Shown here piece by piece: positions 35,227 through 43,955 of a DNA stretch of 64,000 nt. Every line of letters begins with the position of its first letter. Positions within the stretch are counted from its first letter, which is position 1. The notes under the pieces were generated by a model, which did not search any database, was not told the DNA's origin, and saw only the letters and a program-made list of their open reading frames with translations. Source of the DNA: Planktothrix sp. FACHB-1365 (lineage in GTDB: Bacteria > Cyanobacteriota > Cyanobacteriia > Cyanobacteriales > Microcoleaceae); NCBI RefSeq assembly GCF_014697575.1, contig NZ_JACJSC010000016.1:1-64000 (forward strand). The letters run 5' to 3'. The position numbers and the translations under genes were made by a program.

Positions 35227-37905
35227 TTAATCAAGGTGTTTTGGCAAAGTGAAATAAAAATTACTGCCCGCTCCCACAACACTTTCTACCCAAATTCTGC
35301 CTCCGTGTTGTTGTACGATGCTTTTACAGATTGCCAAACCTAAACCTGTTCCTCGCTTTTGTCGGGAGCCCGAAGCATCGACTTGTTGAAAGCGTCCAAA
35401 AATCGTTTCTAATTTATCTGCTGGAATACCACGCCCTTGATCTTGAATTTGAAATAAAACTTGATCCGCTTGGTCTTGAACCCTGAGCGTAACGGTTGCC
35501 TTGGCAGGCGAAAATTTAATCGCATTACTAACTAAATTAACAAGGGTTTGAATTATCCGATCTCGATCCACAAAAACCTGAACAGAAGTCGGTTCAATAG
35601 ATAGCATGATCTGATTTTCTACAGCTAAAGGTTGCAGGGTTTCCACACATTGTTGCAGAAGCACTCCTGTATCACACCACTGCTGATTTAGTTTAACTTT
35701 CTGTGCCTCAAGTCGCTCTAAATCCAGAATATCATTGACCAAACGGACTAAACGTTCTGTATCGTGAACGGCGATATCTAACATTTGTTGAGTCGCATCT
35801 GGCTGGTTGTTGAAGACTCCCGCAGCCAGTAACCCCAGAGAACCCCGAATTGAAGCCAGGGGTGTTCGCAATTCATGACTGACAATGGAGATAAACTCGC
35901 TTTTCATTTGTTCAATGGCTTGACGTTCAGTGATATCCTCTACTGTGCCCACATAGCCCATTAATTCATTGGAAACCGACAAAATCGGCGCTGACCGCAC
36001 TTGGGTAAAACGAATGATGCCATCTTTGTGGACATAACGAACTTTACCCGAAAATTCCTGCCCTTGGGACACTGCTTTTGACCACTCAGTCGTAACTGTC
36101 TCTCGGTCTTCAGGATGGAGAAACTTGACCCAACCCGCTCTCAACGCCTCATCAAAGGTGCAGTCACAAATCAGTTGATAGCGTGGATTGGTATAAATAC
36201 ATTGTCCGTGAATATCGGTCATAAAAATGCCGATAGGCGAAGACTCACTCAGAGAACGGAAATTAGCCTCACTTTGCCGGAGTTCTTTTTCGGCTTGCTG
36301 GCGAACTGCTTCGAGGTGTTTAGCTATGGTGATGTCTTGTTGAACAACGACCAGCACATCGCCATATTCAGAATGCTTAAATACAGAAGCTGTTGCCCTA
36401 CACCAAAATGGAGTTCCATCTTTCTTAATATTATGAACTTCATAAGTCGCTTCACCGTTTTGTAAAATAGCAGAAATAATCACTTCAGTAACATCTTCAG
36501 CCGTTACCTCTTCCGTTGCATAGTTAACAATGGAAACGGACTGACCGTTGAGTTCACCCGTCTCATAGCCAAACATCTGCTCAAATTTAGGATTGGCATA
36601 GACAATGACCTGATTATCGACTTTGATTAAGCAAATGCTTTCTGCCATATTGCGAGTGATGACAGCCTGAAGATCTAGCATTTGTTGATCCCGTTTGCGA
36701 TCGCCAATATCTAACAATACGCCGAGTGATCGCACAGGTTGCCCCGATTCATTGTAGATGGCTTTACCACGCGGCATTACCCAATGAACAGAACCATCAG
36801 GATGAATCAGTCGATATTCAATAGAGAAATCCGTATGATTTTTAATCGATTCTAAAAACTGTTGTTCAACCCAATCTACATCATCAGGATGAACGATACT
36901 GCGGCTAAGTTCATAGCTGGGCTCAATGCTATCGGGGACTAAACCGTGTAGCGTGAACAGATTATCATTCCAGATCAGTTTTCCGCTAGGGAGGTGAAAA
37001 TCCCAAAAACCGATATGAGTTAAATCTAAAGCGAGTCGGCGGCGTTCTTCGCTCCCTTGTAAGGCTGTTAATGCTTCCTCTAGGTGTTGATTTACCTCAG
37101 AGAGTTCTGTTGTTCGCTCCGCTACCCGTGCTTCGAGTTCAGTATTGATTTGCTTACGCTCATCAATTGCCATCACGGTTCCCGTCATGCGGACAGGCTG
37201 CCCAGATTCATCATAAAATCCTTGTCCTCGTCCCTCAATCCAGTGAATGCTGCCATCGGGCCAAATGACACGATATTCATGTTGATGGGGAACCCGTTCT
37301 TTTAAAGAACGCTCTATCACCTGATTGAATTTCTCATGATCCTGTGGATGGAGACAAGCCTTAAAGGTTTCGTATCGCCCATCAAAGGTTCCAACCGTCA
37401 AGCCCAATAACCGTTCATGTTCTGGCGACCAATAAATTTCGCCCGTTAAGATATTCCAGTCCCACAGCCCCATTTGAGCCGCAGATAGCACCATTCGGAG
37501 TTGTTCGGCACTTTTCTCTAAAAGTTGTTGACTCAGTTGCTCAATCCTGCGCTTGCTGTTTTTCAGACTGTGGCTCAACAGATGAATCACAACTGCAACG
37601 AGGCTAAAGCTTGCCAGTCGAATGAAATCACTGATCGTGAGTGTTGTGAATTGCCCCAGAGGTGGAACAAAAAAGATATTGACTGCCAGTGTTGAGAGGA
37701 AAATTGCCACTAATCCAGGCTTTAGTCCACCATACCAAGTGGAAACGGTGATGGCAACAAAGAAAAACACACTCACCGATTGAGTTAGAAACGTCTCAAG
37801 GTTGAGGGTTAGAAGTAAGGCGATCGCAGTCGAGCCAACAGCAACGGCATAGGGTAAAAATCGTTGATAAAATTTGATCACTCTATCTTTTACCCCCTGC
37901 GTCAT
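35227..37905 (-). CDS. Multi-PAS sensor histidine kinase
   Basis: 892 residues. An N-terminal DUF4118-like membrane module with several helices (residues 10-110: FLPYAVAVGSTAIALLLTL, SVSVFFFVAITVSTWYGGL) precedes four to five PAS/PAC units (for example LGLWDWNILTGEIYWSPEHE and MTGTVMAIDERKQ), then the kinase core: H box ISIVSHELRTPLASIRG, N box NLVSNAIKFSP, G boxes DQGRGIPADKLETIFGRF and GTGLGLAICKSIVQQHGG. All catalytic elements are intact. The input ligand is unknown. It heads a run of two CheY-like genes and, further on, the ComFB/GGDEF genes. Confidence 0.94.
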   Translation of the reverse strand: MTQGVKDRVIKFYQRFLPYAVAVGSTAIALLLTLNLETFLTQSVSVFFFVAITVSTWYGGLKPGLVAIFLSTLAVNIFFVPPLGQFTTLTISDFIRLASFSLVAVVIHLLSHSLKNSKRRIEQLSQQLLEKSAEQLRMVLSAAQMGLWDWNILTGEIYWSPEHERLLGLTVGTFDGRYETFKACLHPQDHEKFNQVIERSLKERVPHQHEYRVIWPDGSIHWIEGRGQGFYDESGQPVRMTGTVMAIDERKQINTELEARVAERTTELSEVNQHLEEALTALQGSEERRRLALDLTHIGFWDFHLPSGKLIWNDNLFTLHGLVPDSIEPSYELSRSIVHPDDVDWVEQQFLESIKNHTDFSIEYRLIHPDGSVHWVMPRGKAIYNESGQPVRSLGVLLDIGDRKRDQQMLDLQAVITRNMAESICLIKVDNQVIVYANPKFEQMFGYETGELNGQSVSIVNYATEEVTAEDVTEVIISAILQNGEATYEVHNIKKDGTPFWCRATASVFKHSEYGDVLVVVQQDITIAKHLEAVRQQAEKELRQSEANFRSLSESSPIGIFMTDIHGQCIYTNPRYQLICDCTFDEALRAGWVKFLHPEDRETVTTEWSKAVSQGQEFSGKVRYVHKDGIIRFTQVRSAPILSVSNELMGYVGTVEDITERQAIEQMKSEFISIVSHELRTPLASIRGSLGLLAAGVFNNQPDATQQMLDIAVHDTERLVRLVNDILDLERLEAQKVKLNQQWCDTGVLLQQCVETLQPLAVENQIMLSIEPTSVQVFVDRDRIIQTLVNLVSNAIKFSPAKATVTLRVQDQADQVLFQIQDQGRGIPADKLETIFGRFQQVDASGSRQKRGTGLGLAICKSIVQQHGGRIWVESVVGAGSNFYFTLPKHLD

Positions 37906-37978
37906 TTGTCAACTATATGAATTGTATAAAATAGTCAGCCCAATTATTAATCCCAAAAAATACTGTGATTTCCAGTTC

Positions 37979-38002
37979 GGGGCGAGGTTCCCTCGCCCCT
38001 AC
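37979..38002. repeat. Palindrome of the GGGGCGAGG family
   Basis: GGGGCGAGG-TTC-CCTCGCCCC followed by TAC, between the sensor kinase and glmS genes. Same family as 56111 and the coding copy at 19116. Confidence 0.85.
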
Positions 38003-38010
38003 GATCAATA

Positions 38011-39939
38011 TTATTCTACAGTTACAGACTTGGCTAAATTTCGAGGTTGATCCACATCTAATCCTCGCCGTGCTGCAATATGATAAGCTAATAATTGCAG
38101 GGGAATTACGGTTAAAATCGGGGATAATATTTCATCAACACAAGGAACCCCTAAAACATCATTAAAGGTTTCCTTCGCTTCCGGTTCTTCTTTGGGCATT
38201 ACCCCAATTAAACGAGCATCTCGTGCCTTGGCTTCTTGAGCATTAGAAATGACTTTTTCATAGACACTTCCGGGCATTGCGATCGCTACAACGGGCACTT
38301 TTTCATCTAATAAAGCAATGGGGCCATGTTTCATTTCTCCGGCGGGATATCCTTCAGCATGAATATAACTAATTTCCTTTAATTTTAACGCCCCTTCTAA
38401 CGCGATCGGAAAATTAATTCCTCGCCCTAAAAAGATAAAATCATGAGTTTCATTAAAATCATGGGCTAACTCCTCAATATGTTTTTCTTGATCCTGTAGT
38501 AACTGTTCCATTTGAGCCGGAATTTGTCGCAAATCTTTGAGAATTTCTAACAACCGAGATTGCGGTAACGTTTGACGATGCCAAGCTATATCTAAGGCTA
38601 ATAAATAAAAGGCGATTAATTGAGCCATAAAGGTTTTTGTCGCTGCTACCCCAATTTCTATTCCGGCTCTGGTATCAATAATATGGGGAACTAATTGAGC
38701 TAAAGAACTTTCGGGACGGTTTGTAATTCCTAATAGTTTTGCTGCGTATTCAGGGCGCGCATTAACTCGCCGATGCTGTTCCATCGCTAGAGAAGCTAGG
38801 GTATCAGCCGTTTCTCCTGACTGTGTAACCCCAATGGTGATTGTATTTGGTCTGAGGGGAGTGGGTGCATAACGCGCTTCTGAAGCATATTGTACAATAG
38901 TAGGAATACCTGCTAATTGTTCTAGTAAATATTTACCAACTAAACTGGCGTGCCAACTGGTTCCACAGGCTAAAATTTCAATTTGTTCTAAATCTTGATA
39001 CCAGCTAGAAGGAATACTTAAATGGATGGGTGAGGGTGTTTTTTTCTCAGAAGATTTTTTAGCGGATTTTTCTAAGGTTTTTTCAAGATCTCCTTCCCAT
39101 TCCTGATCTAAATAAGCTTGTAAACAATCCCGAACAACTCCGGGTTGTTCATGGATTTCTTTGAGCATGAAATGTTTGAAAACGTGCTTTTCAACTAAAG
39201 TAGGACTCCAATTGAGAATCCGAGGAACTTTATGCAAACGTTCTCCAGCAAACGTATAAATTTCCACACCCAAATGGGTTAAACGAGCAATTTCACCATT
39301 TTCTAAACTTAAAACGGCTTGGGTATAAGGAACTAAAGCGGGAGTATCGGAGGCACAGAAAAATTCCCCTTGACCTAACCCAATGGATAAGGGAGCTTGT
39401 TGACGGGCAACAATTAATTCATTAGGATAATCTGCACATAAAACGGCAATGGCAAAGGCTCCTTCTAAACGATTAACCGCTTTAATAACAGCATCTAAAA
39501 AAGTGATTTTTTCTGAATTTTTAGCTGTTAAAATATCAGCAATTAAATGAGGGATTACTTCTGTATCCGTATCCGATTTAAACTCATAGCCTTTAGCTTT
39601 TAATTCTTCTCGTAATTCTCGATAATTTTCGACAATTCCATTCTGAACTACCGCCACTCGTCCTTTATGATCCAGGTGAGGATGGGCGTTTCGTTCTTCG
39701 GGTTTGCCATGGGTCGCCCAGCGTGTATGACCAATACCAATACTAGAAGGCATTTCAATCTGGGCTAATTTTTCCCGCAGATTATAGAGTTTTCCTTTGG
39801 CGCGGACAGAATGGATATTTCCTTCCCAAATCGTCGCTAAACCCGCAGAATCATAACCCCGATACTCCAGTTTTTCTAATCCTGCGATTAAAATCTCACT
39901 GGCGACTTGAGTTCCAATATAACCTACAATTCCACACAT
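38011..39939 (-). CDS. glmS: Glutamine--fructose-6-phosphate aminotransferase (isomerizing)
   Basis: 642 residues making glucosamine-6-phosphate, the first step to UDP-GlcNAc for peptidoglycan. N-terminal glutaminase: MCGIVGYIGTQVASEILIAG with catalytic Cys2, YRGYDSAGLA, GHTRWATHGKPEERNAHPHL. Then two SIS domains: CGTSWHASLVGKYLLEQLAG, VTQSGETADTLASL, and GRGINFPIALEGALKLKEIS with EGYPAGEMKHGPIAL, ending NLAKSVTVE. A Lys/Ser-rich insertion near residue 295 (SAKKSSEKKTPSP) is longer than in E. coli GlmS and is typical for cyanobacteria. It is divergent from the SDR gene. Confidence 0.98.
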   Translation of the reverse strand: MCGIVGYIGTQVASEILIAGLEKLEYRGYDSAGLATIWEGNIHSVRAKGKLYNLREKLAQIEMPSSIGIGHTRWATHGKPEERNAHPHLDHKGRVAVVQNGIVENYRELREELKAKGYEFKSDTDTEVIPHLIADILTAKNSEKITFLDAVIKAVNRLEGAFAIAVLCADYPNELIVARQQAPLSIGLGQGEFFCASDTPALVPYTQAVLSLENGEIARLTHLGVEIYTFAGERLHKVPRILNWSPTLVEKHVFKHFMLKEIHEQPGVVRDCLQAYLDQEWEGDLEKTLEKSAKKSSEKKTPSPIHLSIPSSWYQDLEQIEILACGTSWHASLVGKYLLEQLAGIPTIVQYASEARYAPTPLRPNTITIGVTQSGETADTLASLAMEQHRRVNARPEYAAKLLGITNRPESSLAQLVPHIIDTRAGIEIGVAATKTFMAQLIAFYLLALDIAWHRQTLPQSRLLEILKDLRQIPAQMEQLLQDQEKHIEELAHDFNETHDFIFLGRGINFPIALEGALKLKEISYIHAEGYPAGEMKHGPIALLDEKVPVVAIAMPGSVYEKVISNAQEAKARDARLIGVMPKEEPEAKETFNDVLGVPCVDEILSPILTVIPLQLLAYHIAARRGLDVDQPRNLAKSVTVE

Positions 39940-40104
39940 AACTTCACAACTCCTACTTTAATTGCCTTGATCTTACAATTGGGAACTATTCTATTCCGGT
40001 GGCCGATCAAGAAGCTATAGAACGTAACCCACCATTTCACCCTATTGAGTTCCAGTGCGTCAGTCCTGGTACTATATTGACGACGCAGACATTAGGGAAA
40101 TCCA

Positions 40105-41202
40105 GTGGAGCCAAATTTTCAACCTCTCAATCCTGATAATCCAGGGGTACGGGAAGTCATGCAATATATGTTGTCACGTCGTCAGTTTTTTGTGTTAGGG
40201 ACTGGCTCTTTTGTGACAACACTGATGCTTTCAAGTGTAACAGGGGAAGCTGAATCTGCCCCAAATACCGATGTTTATTCTGCAAGCAATTCAATTAAAA
40301 GTGAGGTAAAAACGATGGATATTCAGCCCACTAATCCTGACTATTTTATTCCCAATCGATTTCAAGGAAAAACAATTTTAATTACAGGTGCGGCGACGGG
40401 AATAGGATCGGCTACGGCCATTAGAGCCGCCCGTGAGGGTGCTAATGTGGTGGGAGTTGACCGCAAGGAAAAAGAACTCAATCAGACCATTAGCAAGATT
40501 AAAGGGGAAGGACATAATGCGATCGCAATTGTTGGGAATGTTGTAGAAACAGCATTGTGCGATCGTATGGTAACAGAAGCGGTGAACGTCTTTGGCGGTA
40601 TCAATTTGGCGCTGAATGCGGCGGGAGTCATGGATGGAGGAGATCCGGCTCAACCCCTGAATTTTGAAGGTCAACGCAATTTATTGCCTAATTCAATTCA
40701 TCTGGCTACTGATGAATATTGGGATGCTGTGGTAGCAACGAATACAACGGGTGTATTTAAGTCGATGCGCTCAGAATTGCGACAGATGGTAGAACAAGGT
40801 AAAGGGGGAGCTATTGTTAATATTGGTTCAATCGCAGGCTTAACCGGATTAGCCGGAAATCCAGCCTATGTTGCGAGTAAACACGGAGTTACAGGTTTAA
40901 CGCGAAATGCAGCCCTAGATTATGCCCCTTACGGGATTCGTATCAACTCAGTTAATATGGCGGCCACAGATACACCAATGGTAGCCAGAGCGGGTGAATT
41001 TGTGCAAGCCAGCAAAAAATCTGGAGAGGGTAGCTCTATGGGTGGACTCAAACTCCAGAGCATTTTGTCTGCTGTTGATTCTAAAAATCGTTCGGCTACG
41101 GTTTGGGAACAAGGGGCAATTATTCTGTTTCTTTTGTCTCCAGATGCTTCTAATTTAACGGGTTGTACTTATGCAACGGATGGAGGTTGGACGGCTTACT
41201 AA
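40105..41202 (+). CDS. Tat-exported SDR-family oxidoreductase
   Basis: 365 residues. The N-terminus carries a twin-arginine motif and hydrophobic stretch (LSRRQFFVLGTGSFVTTLML), so export to periplasm or lumen via Tat is predicted; starts at the GTG at 40105 or at internal Met20 would both keep it. The SDR domain begins near residue 92: TILITGAATGIGSATAIRAA (cofactor glycine motif), ALNAAGVMDGG, active site NIGSIAGLTGLAGNPAYVAS with Tyr and K in YVASK, and C-terminal LTGCTYATDGGW. SDRs are usually cytosolic, so a Tat signal is unusual. The substrate is unknown. Confidence 0.85.
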   Translation: MEPNFQPLNPDNPGVREVMQYMLSRRQFFVLGTGSFVTTLMLSSVTGEAESAPNTDVYSASNSIKSEVKTMDIQPTNPDYFIPNRFQGKTILITGAATGIGSATAIRAAREGANVVGVDRKEKELNQTISKIKGEGHNAIAIVGNVVETALCDRMVTEAVNVFGGINLALNAAGVMDGGDPAQPLNFEGQRNLLPNSIHLATDEYWDAVVATNTTGVFKSMRSELRQMVEQGKGGAIVNIGSIAGLTGLAGNPAYVASKHGVTGLTRNAALDYAPYGIRINSVNMAATDTPMVARAGEFVQASKKSGEGSSMGGLKLQSILSAVDSKNRSATVWEQGAIILFLLSPDASNLTGCTYATDGGWTAY

Positions 41203-41252
41203 AGAGAAGAGATTTCGACGGAGTGTAATAGCCTAGCTACCAAAATTATATA

Positions 41253-41383
41253 ATATGAAATCCTTAAGCATTTGCTATCAATAATAAATGGGGTAACTCA
41301 TCACTTTTGAATATCTCCTATTTCCTATTTTATTGTCCCCTCTGTTCCCTTTTCCCTCTAGTATTAATTTAAGGATTTCATAT
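41253..41383. repeat. MITE-like element with 15-bp terminal inverted repeats
   Basis: ATATGAAATCCTTAA at the left (41253) and TTAAGGATTTCATAT at the right (41369-41383) are perfect inverted copies 131 bp apart. The interior is a pyrimidine-rich stretch without coding capacity. Relates to the element at 11775-11890 through its ends. Confidence 0.75.
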
Positions 41384-41411
41384 CAGAATTAACGGCTTAC
41401 AACAACCCAAT

Positions 41412-42527
41412 TTATAAAGTAACTGCAATTTTATTGTGTTGTTGACGATAGCGATAATAAGCCGCACAAGCACCTTCAGAAGAAACCATCGGCGCCCCTA
41501 ACGGATGTTCAGGAGTGCAACGGGTTCCAAAAGCAGAACATTGATGGGGTTTTTTAATGCCTTGTAAAATTTCTCCACTAATACACTCACTACAGGGAGA
41601 AGAAACGGGAGTTAATTGTTGCGAATTAAATCGTTTTTGAGCATCAAAATTAATATATTTCTGTTTAATTCCTAACCCACTTTGGGAAATTTCTCCCAAA
41701 CCTCGCCATTGACGGGGGACAATTTCAAAGATTTCCTGAATAATGGTTTTAGCGGTTTCATTTCCTTCTCGACGCACGGAACGATTATATTGATTTTCGA
41801 GTTTATATTCACCGTTTTCTAACTGTTGAATACAGAAATAAATCCCTTGTAAAATATCAACAGGTTCAAACCCTGTTACTACAATAGGAATTTGATATTT
41901 TTCAACAATAGGTTCATATTCGGTATATCCCATAATGGTGCAAACATGACCCGCCGCTAAGAACCCTTGAACTTGACAATTAGGACTGGATAAAATAGCT
42001 TCCATCGCTGGAGGAACAAGCACATGGGAAACTAACAGGGAGAAATTCTTAATGTTTTGTTGATACGCTTGATAAACTGCCATTGCGGTTGTTGGGGCGG
42101 TGGTTTCAAAACCAACGGCGAAGAAAATTACCTGTTTTGTCGGGTTTTGTTGGGCAATTTTTAAACAGTCTAAGGGGTTATAAACGATTCTAACATCTGC
42201 CCCGGTTGCTTTAATACTTAAGAGGTCTTTTTCACTCCCTGGAACCCGTAACATATCGCCAAAGGAACAGAGAATAATATTAGGTAAAGAAGCGAGAGCA
42301 ATGGCTTGATCAATAATATTAATATCCGTCACACAAACGGGACAACCAGGGCCATGAATTAAGGTAATTGCTGAGGGTAATAACTCATCAATTCCATATT
42401 TAACAATGGAGTGGGTTTGTCCGCCACAAATTTCCATAATTGTCCAGGGTTTTGTGGTTATAGATGCGATCGCTTTTGCATAATCCTGAGCTAATTTAGC
42501 ATCCCGATATTCATCAACAAATTTCAT
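41412..42527 (-). CDS. hypD: Hydrogenase formation protein HypD
   Basis: 371 residues. HypD, with HypC, carries the Fe(CN)2CO unit during NiFe-site assembly. Conserved parts are present: [48 protein letters not shown], and [13 protein letters not shown]. The C-terminal [4Fe-4S] region has [34 protein letters not shown] and GACAAYY. It is co-oriented with the DHOD-like gene, nifJ and hypC, and diverges from the main hox operon, where hypA, hypB and (further on) hypF lie. Confidence 0.97.
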   Translation of the reverse strand: MKFVDEYRDAKLAQDYAKAIASITTKPWTIMEICGGQTHSIVKYGIDELLPSAITLIHGPGCPVCVTDINIIDQAIALASLPNIILCSFGDMLRVPGSEKDLLSIKATGADVRIVYNPLDCLKIAQQNPTKQVIFFAVGFETTAPTTAMAVYQAYQQNIKNFSLLVSHVLVPPAMEAILSSPNCQVQGFLAAGHVCTIMGYTEYEPIVEKYQIPIVVTGFEPVDILQGIYFCIQQLENGEYKLENQYNRSVRREGNETAKTIIQEIFEIVPRQWRGLGEISQSGLGIKQKYINFDAQKRFNSQQLTPVSSPCSECISGEILQGIKKPHQCSAFGTRCTPEHPLGAPMVSSEGACAAYYRYRQQHNKIAVTL

Positions 42528-42627
42528 AATATTTTTATAATAAATGGCTGAATTATAACTATATTATAATGACATTTTTAAATATTTGCTACTAATGAGC
42601 AATGGGGGAAATGGATAGGAAATAGGA

Positions 42628-42646
42628 AACAGGCAAGATGCCTGTT
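42628..42646. repeat. Hairpin AACAGGCAAGATGCCTGTT
   Basis: 8-bp perfect stem with AGA loop, followed by CCAC. An identical copy occurs between hoxE and hoxF (49141-49159). Confidence 0.85.
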
Positions 42647-42678
42647 CCACTTCTCTCTTCCCTATTCCTTCTTTAACA

Positions 42679-43689
42679 CTAAACTAAACTATGACCCAGT
42701 TTATAAGAGGTAATTGTTTTCATGTATTGAGCGCGTTCGTAGGCAGATTCATCATCACAATGGAGTTGAGACATAGAACCCTGCATTTGTTTCACGGACT
42801 CATATTCGTGTTCTTCCATCCAGTGTTTCATTTCATCTTCCATGACTTTAATATAATTAAACCCATGTCGAAGTAATGCAGAACAAACTTGAGTCACTTT
42901 TGCACCAGCCATTAACATTTTAATGGCATCATGACCTCGTTGAACGCCACTACTACAAGCTAAATCAGCGTTAATTCGACCATATAAAATTGCAATCCAA
43001 CGCATGGGTAAACGCATATCATGGGGACTGCTTAAAACCGAACCCGGTTCAACAATTAATTCCTCTGGGTTAATATCAGGTTGTAGGAAACGATTAAATA
43101 ACACTAAACCATCAGCCCCAGCATCGCAAAATTGTTTAGCCATATTCGCCATATTGCTAAAATAAGGGCTAACTTTTAACGCAACAGGAATACTAACTTC
43201 TGCTTTAACTTCTCGCAAAGTATTCAGATAGTTTTGCTCGACTTGTTCTCCGGTTAAATCAAAGTCTGTAGGAACATAATAAACGTTTAATTCAATTGCA
43301 TCAGCCCCCGCTTGTTGCATCAATTGAGCATATTCCACCCAACCTCCAGAAGAAAAGCCGTTTAAACTCGCAATAATCGGAATATTCGTGCATTCTTTGG
43401 CTTGGCGAATATGTTCTAAATACAGTTCTGGCCCGACGTGATATTCATCGGGTTCTGGAAAATAACTTAAGGCTTCTGCAAAGCTATTGGTTCCATATTC
43501 TAAATGATGGTGCAGTTCAAATTTTTCTCGGAGTAATTGTTCCTCAAATAAGGAATGTAAAACCACCGCCGCCGCCCCAGCATCTTCTAGGCGCTTAACA
43601 TTATCAATATCTTCTGAAAGGGGTGCCGCCGCAGAAGGAACGATGGGAGTCCGTAAATTTAAGCCGAGATATGTTGTTGATAAATCCAT
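42679..43689 (-). CDS. Dihydroorotate dehydrogenase-like protein
   Basis: 336 residues of an FMN-binding TIM barrel: MDLSTTYLGLNLRTPIVPSA at the start, then PIIASLNGFSSGGWVEYAQL, GADAIELNVYYVPTDFDL, VALKVSPYFSNM, and GADGLVLFNRFLQPDINPEE. Relatives are annotated as dihydroorotate dehydrogenase-like. True class 1 PyrD enzymes have an NxPN segment with the active-site Cys at the position where this protein reads LNVYYVP, so an oxidoreductase role other than pyrimidine synthesis is likely. It is commonly found beside nifJ in cyanobacteria, as here, and probably functions in fermentative redox balance. Confidence 0.85.
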   Translation of the reverse strand: MDLSTTYLGLNLRTPIVPSAAAPLSEDIDNVKRLEDAGAAAVVLHSLFEEQLLREKFELHHHLEYGTNSFAEALSYFPEPDEYHVGPELYLEHIRQAKECTNIPIIASLNGFSSGGWVEYAQLMQQAGADAIELNVYYVPTDFDLTGEQVEQNYLNTLREVKAEVSIPVALKVSPYFSNMANMAKQFCDAGADGLVLFNRFLQPDINPEELIVEPGSVLSSPHDMRLPMRWIAILYGRINADLACSSGVQRGHDAIKMLMAGAKVTQVCSALLRHGFNYIKVMEDEMKHWMEEHEYESVKQMQGSMSQLHCDDESAYERAQYMKTITSYKLGHSLV

Positions 43690-43730
43690 TGTTTTTTCGT
43701 CCTCGGTTTTAGATGATTTTTTCTGGAGGA

Positions 43731-43876
43731 GATCCCCCTAAATCCCCCTTAAAAAGGGGGACTTTGAAGATCTATATTTCTCCTCAAAAAGGGAAACTTT
43801 TAACATCCGGTTTGCACCTTTTTAAGGGAAACTTTTAACATCCGGTTCCCCCCTTTTTAAGGGGCTAGGGGGGATC
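43731..43876. repeat. GATCCCCC composite repeat, short version
   Basis: Starts GATCCCCCTAAATCCCCCTT and ends with an inverted GGGGCTAGGGGGGATC. Between them are degenerate copies of (A)ACTTTTAACATCCGGTT-type units. A longer version with seven regular units is at 52940-53216, between hcp and hoxU. Next to it (43877-43955) are two copies of TAACAGTTAGTGAGAAACC. Confidence 0.75.
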
Positions 43877-43955
43877 TAACAGTTAGTGAGAAACCGGGTT
43901 TCTTTTCCTAGATTGTGATGATAACTAACAGTTAGTGAGAAACCCGGTTTCTAGT

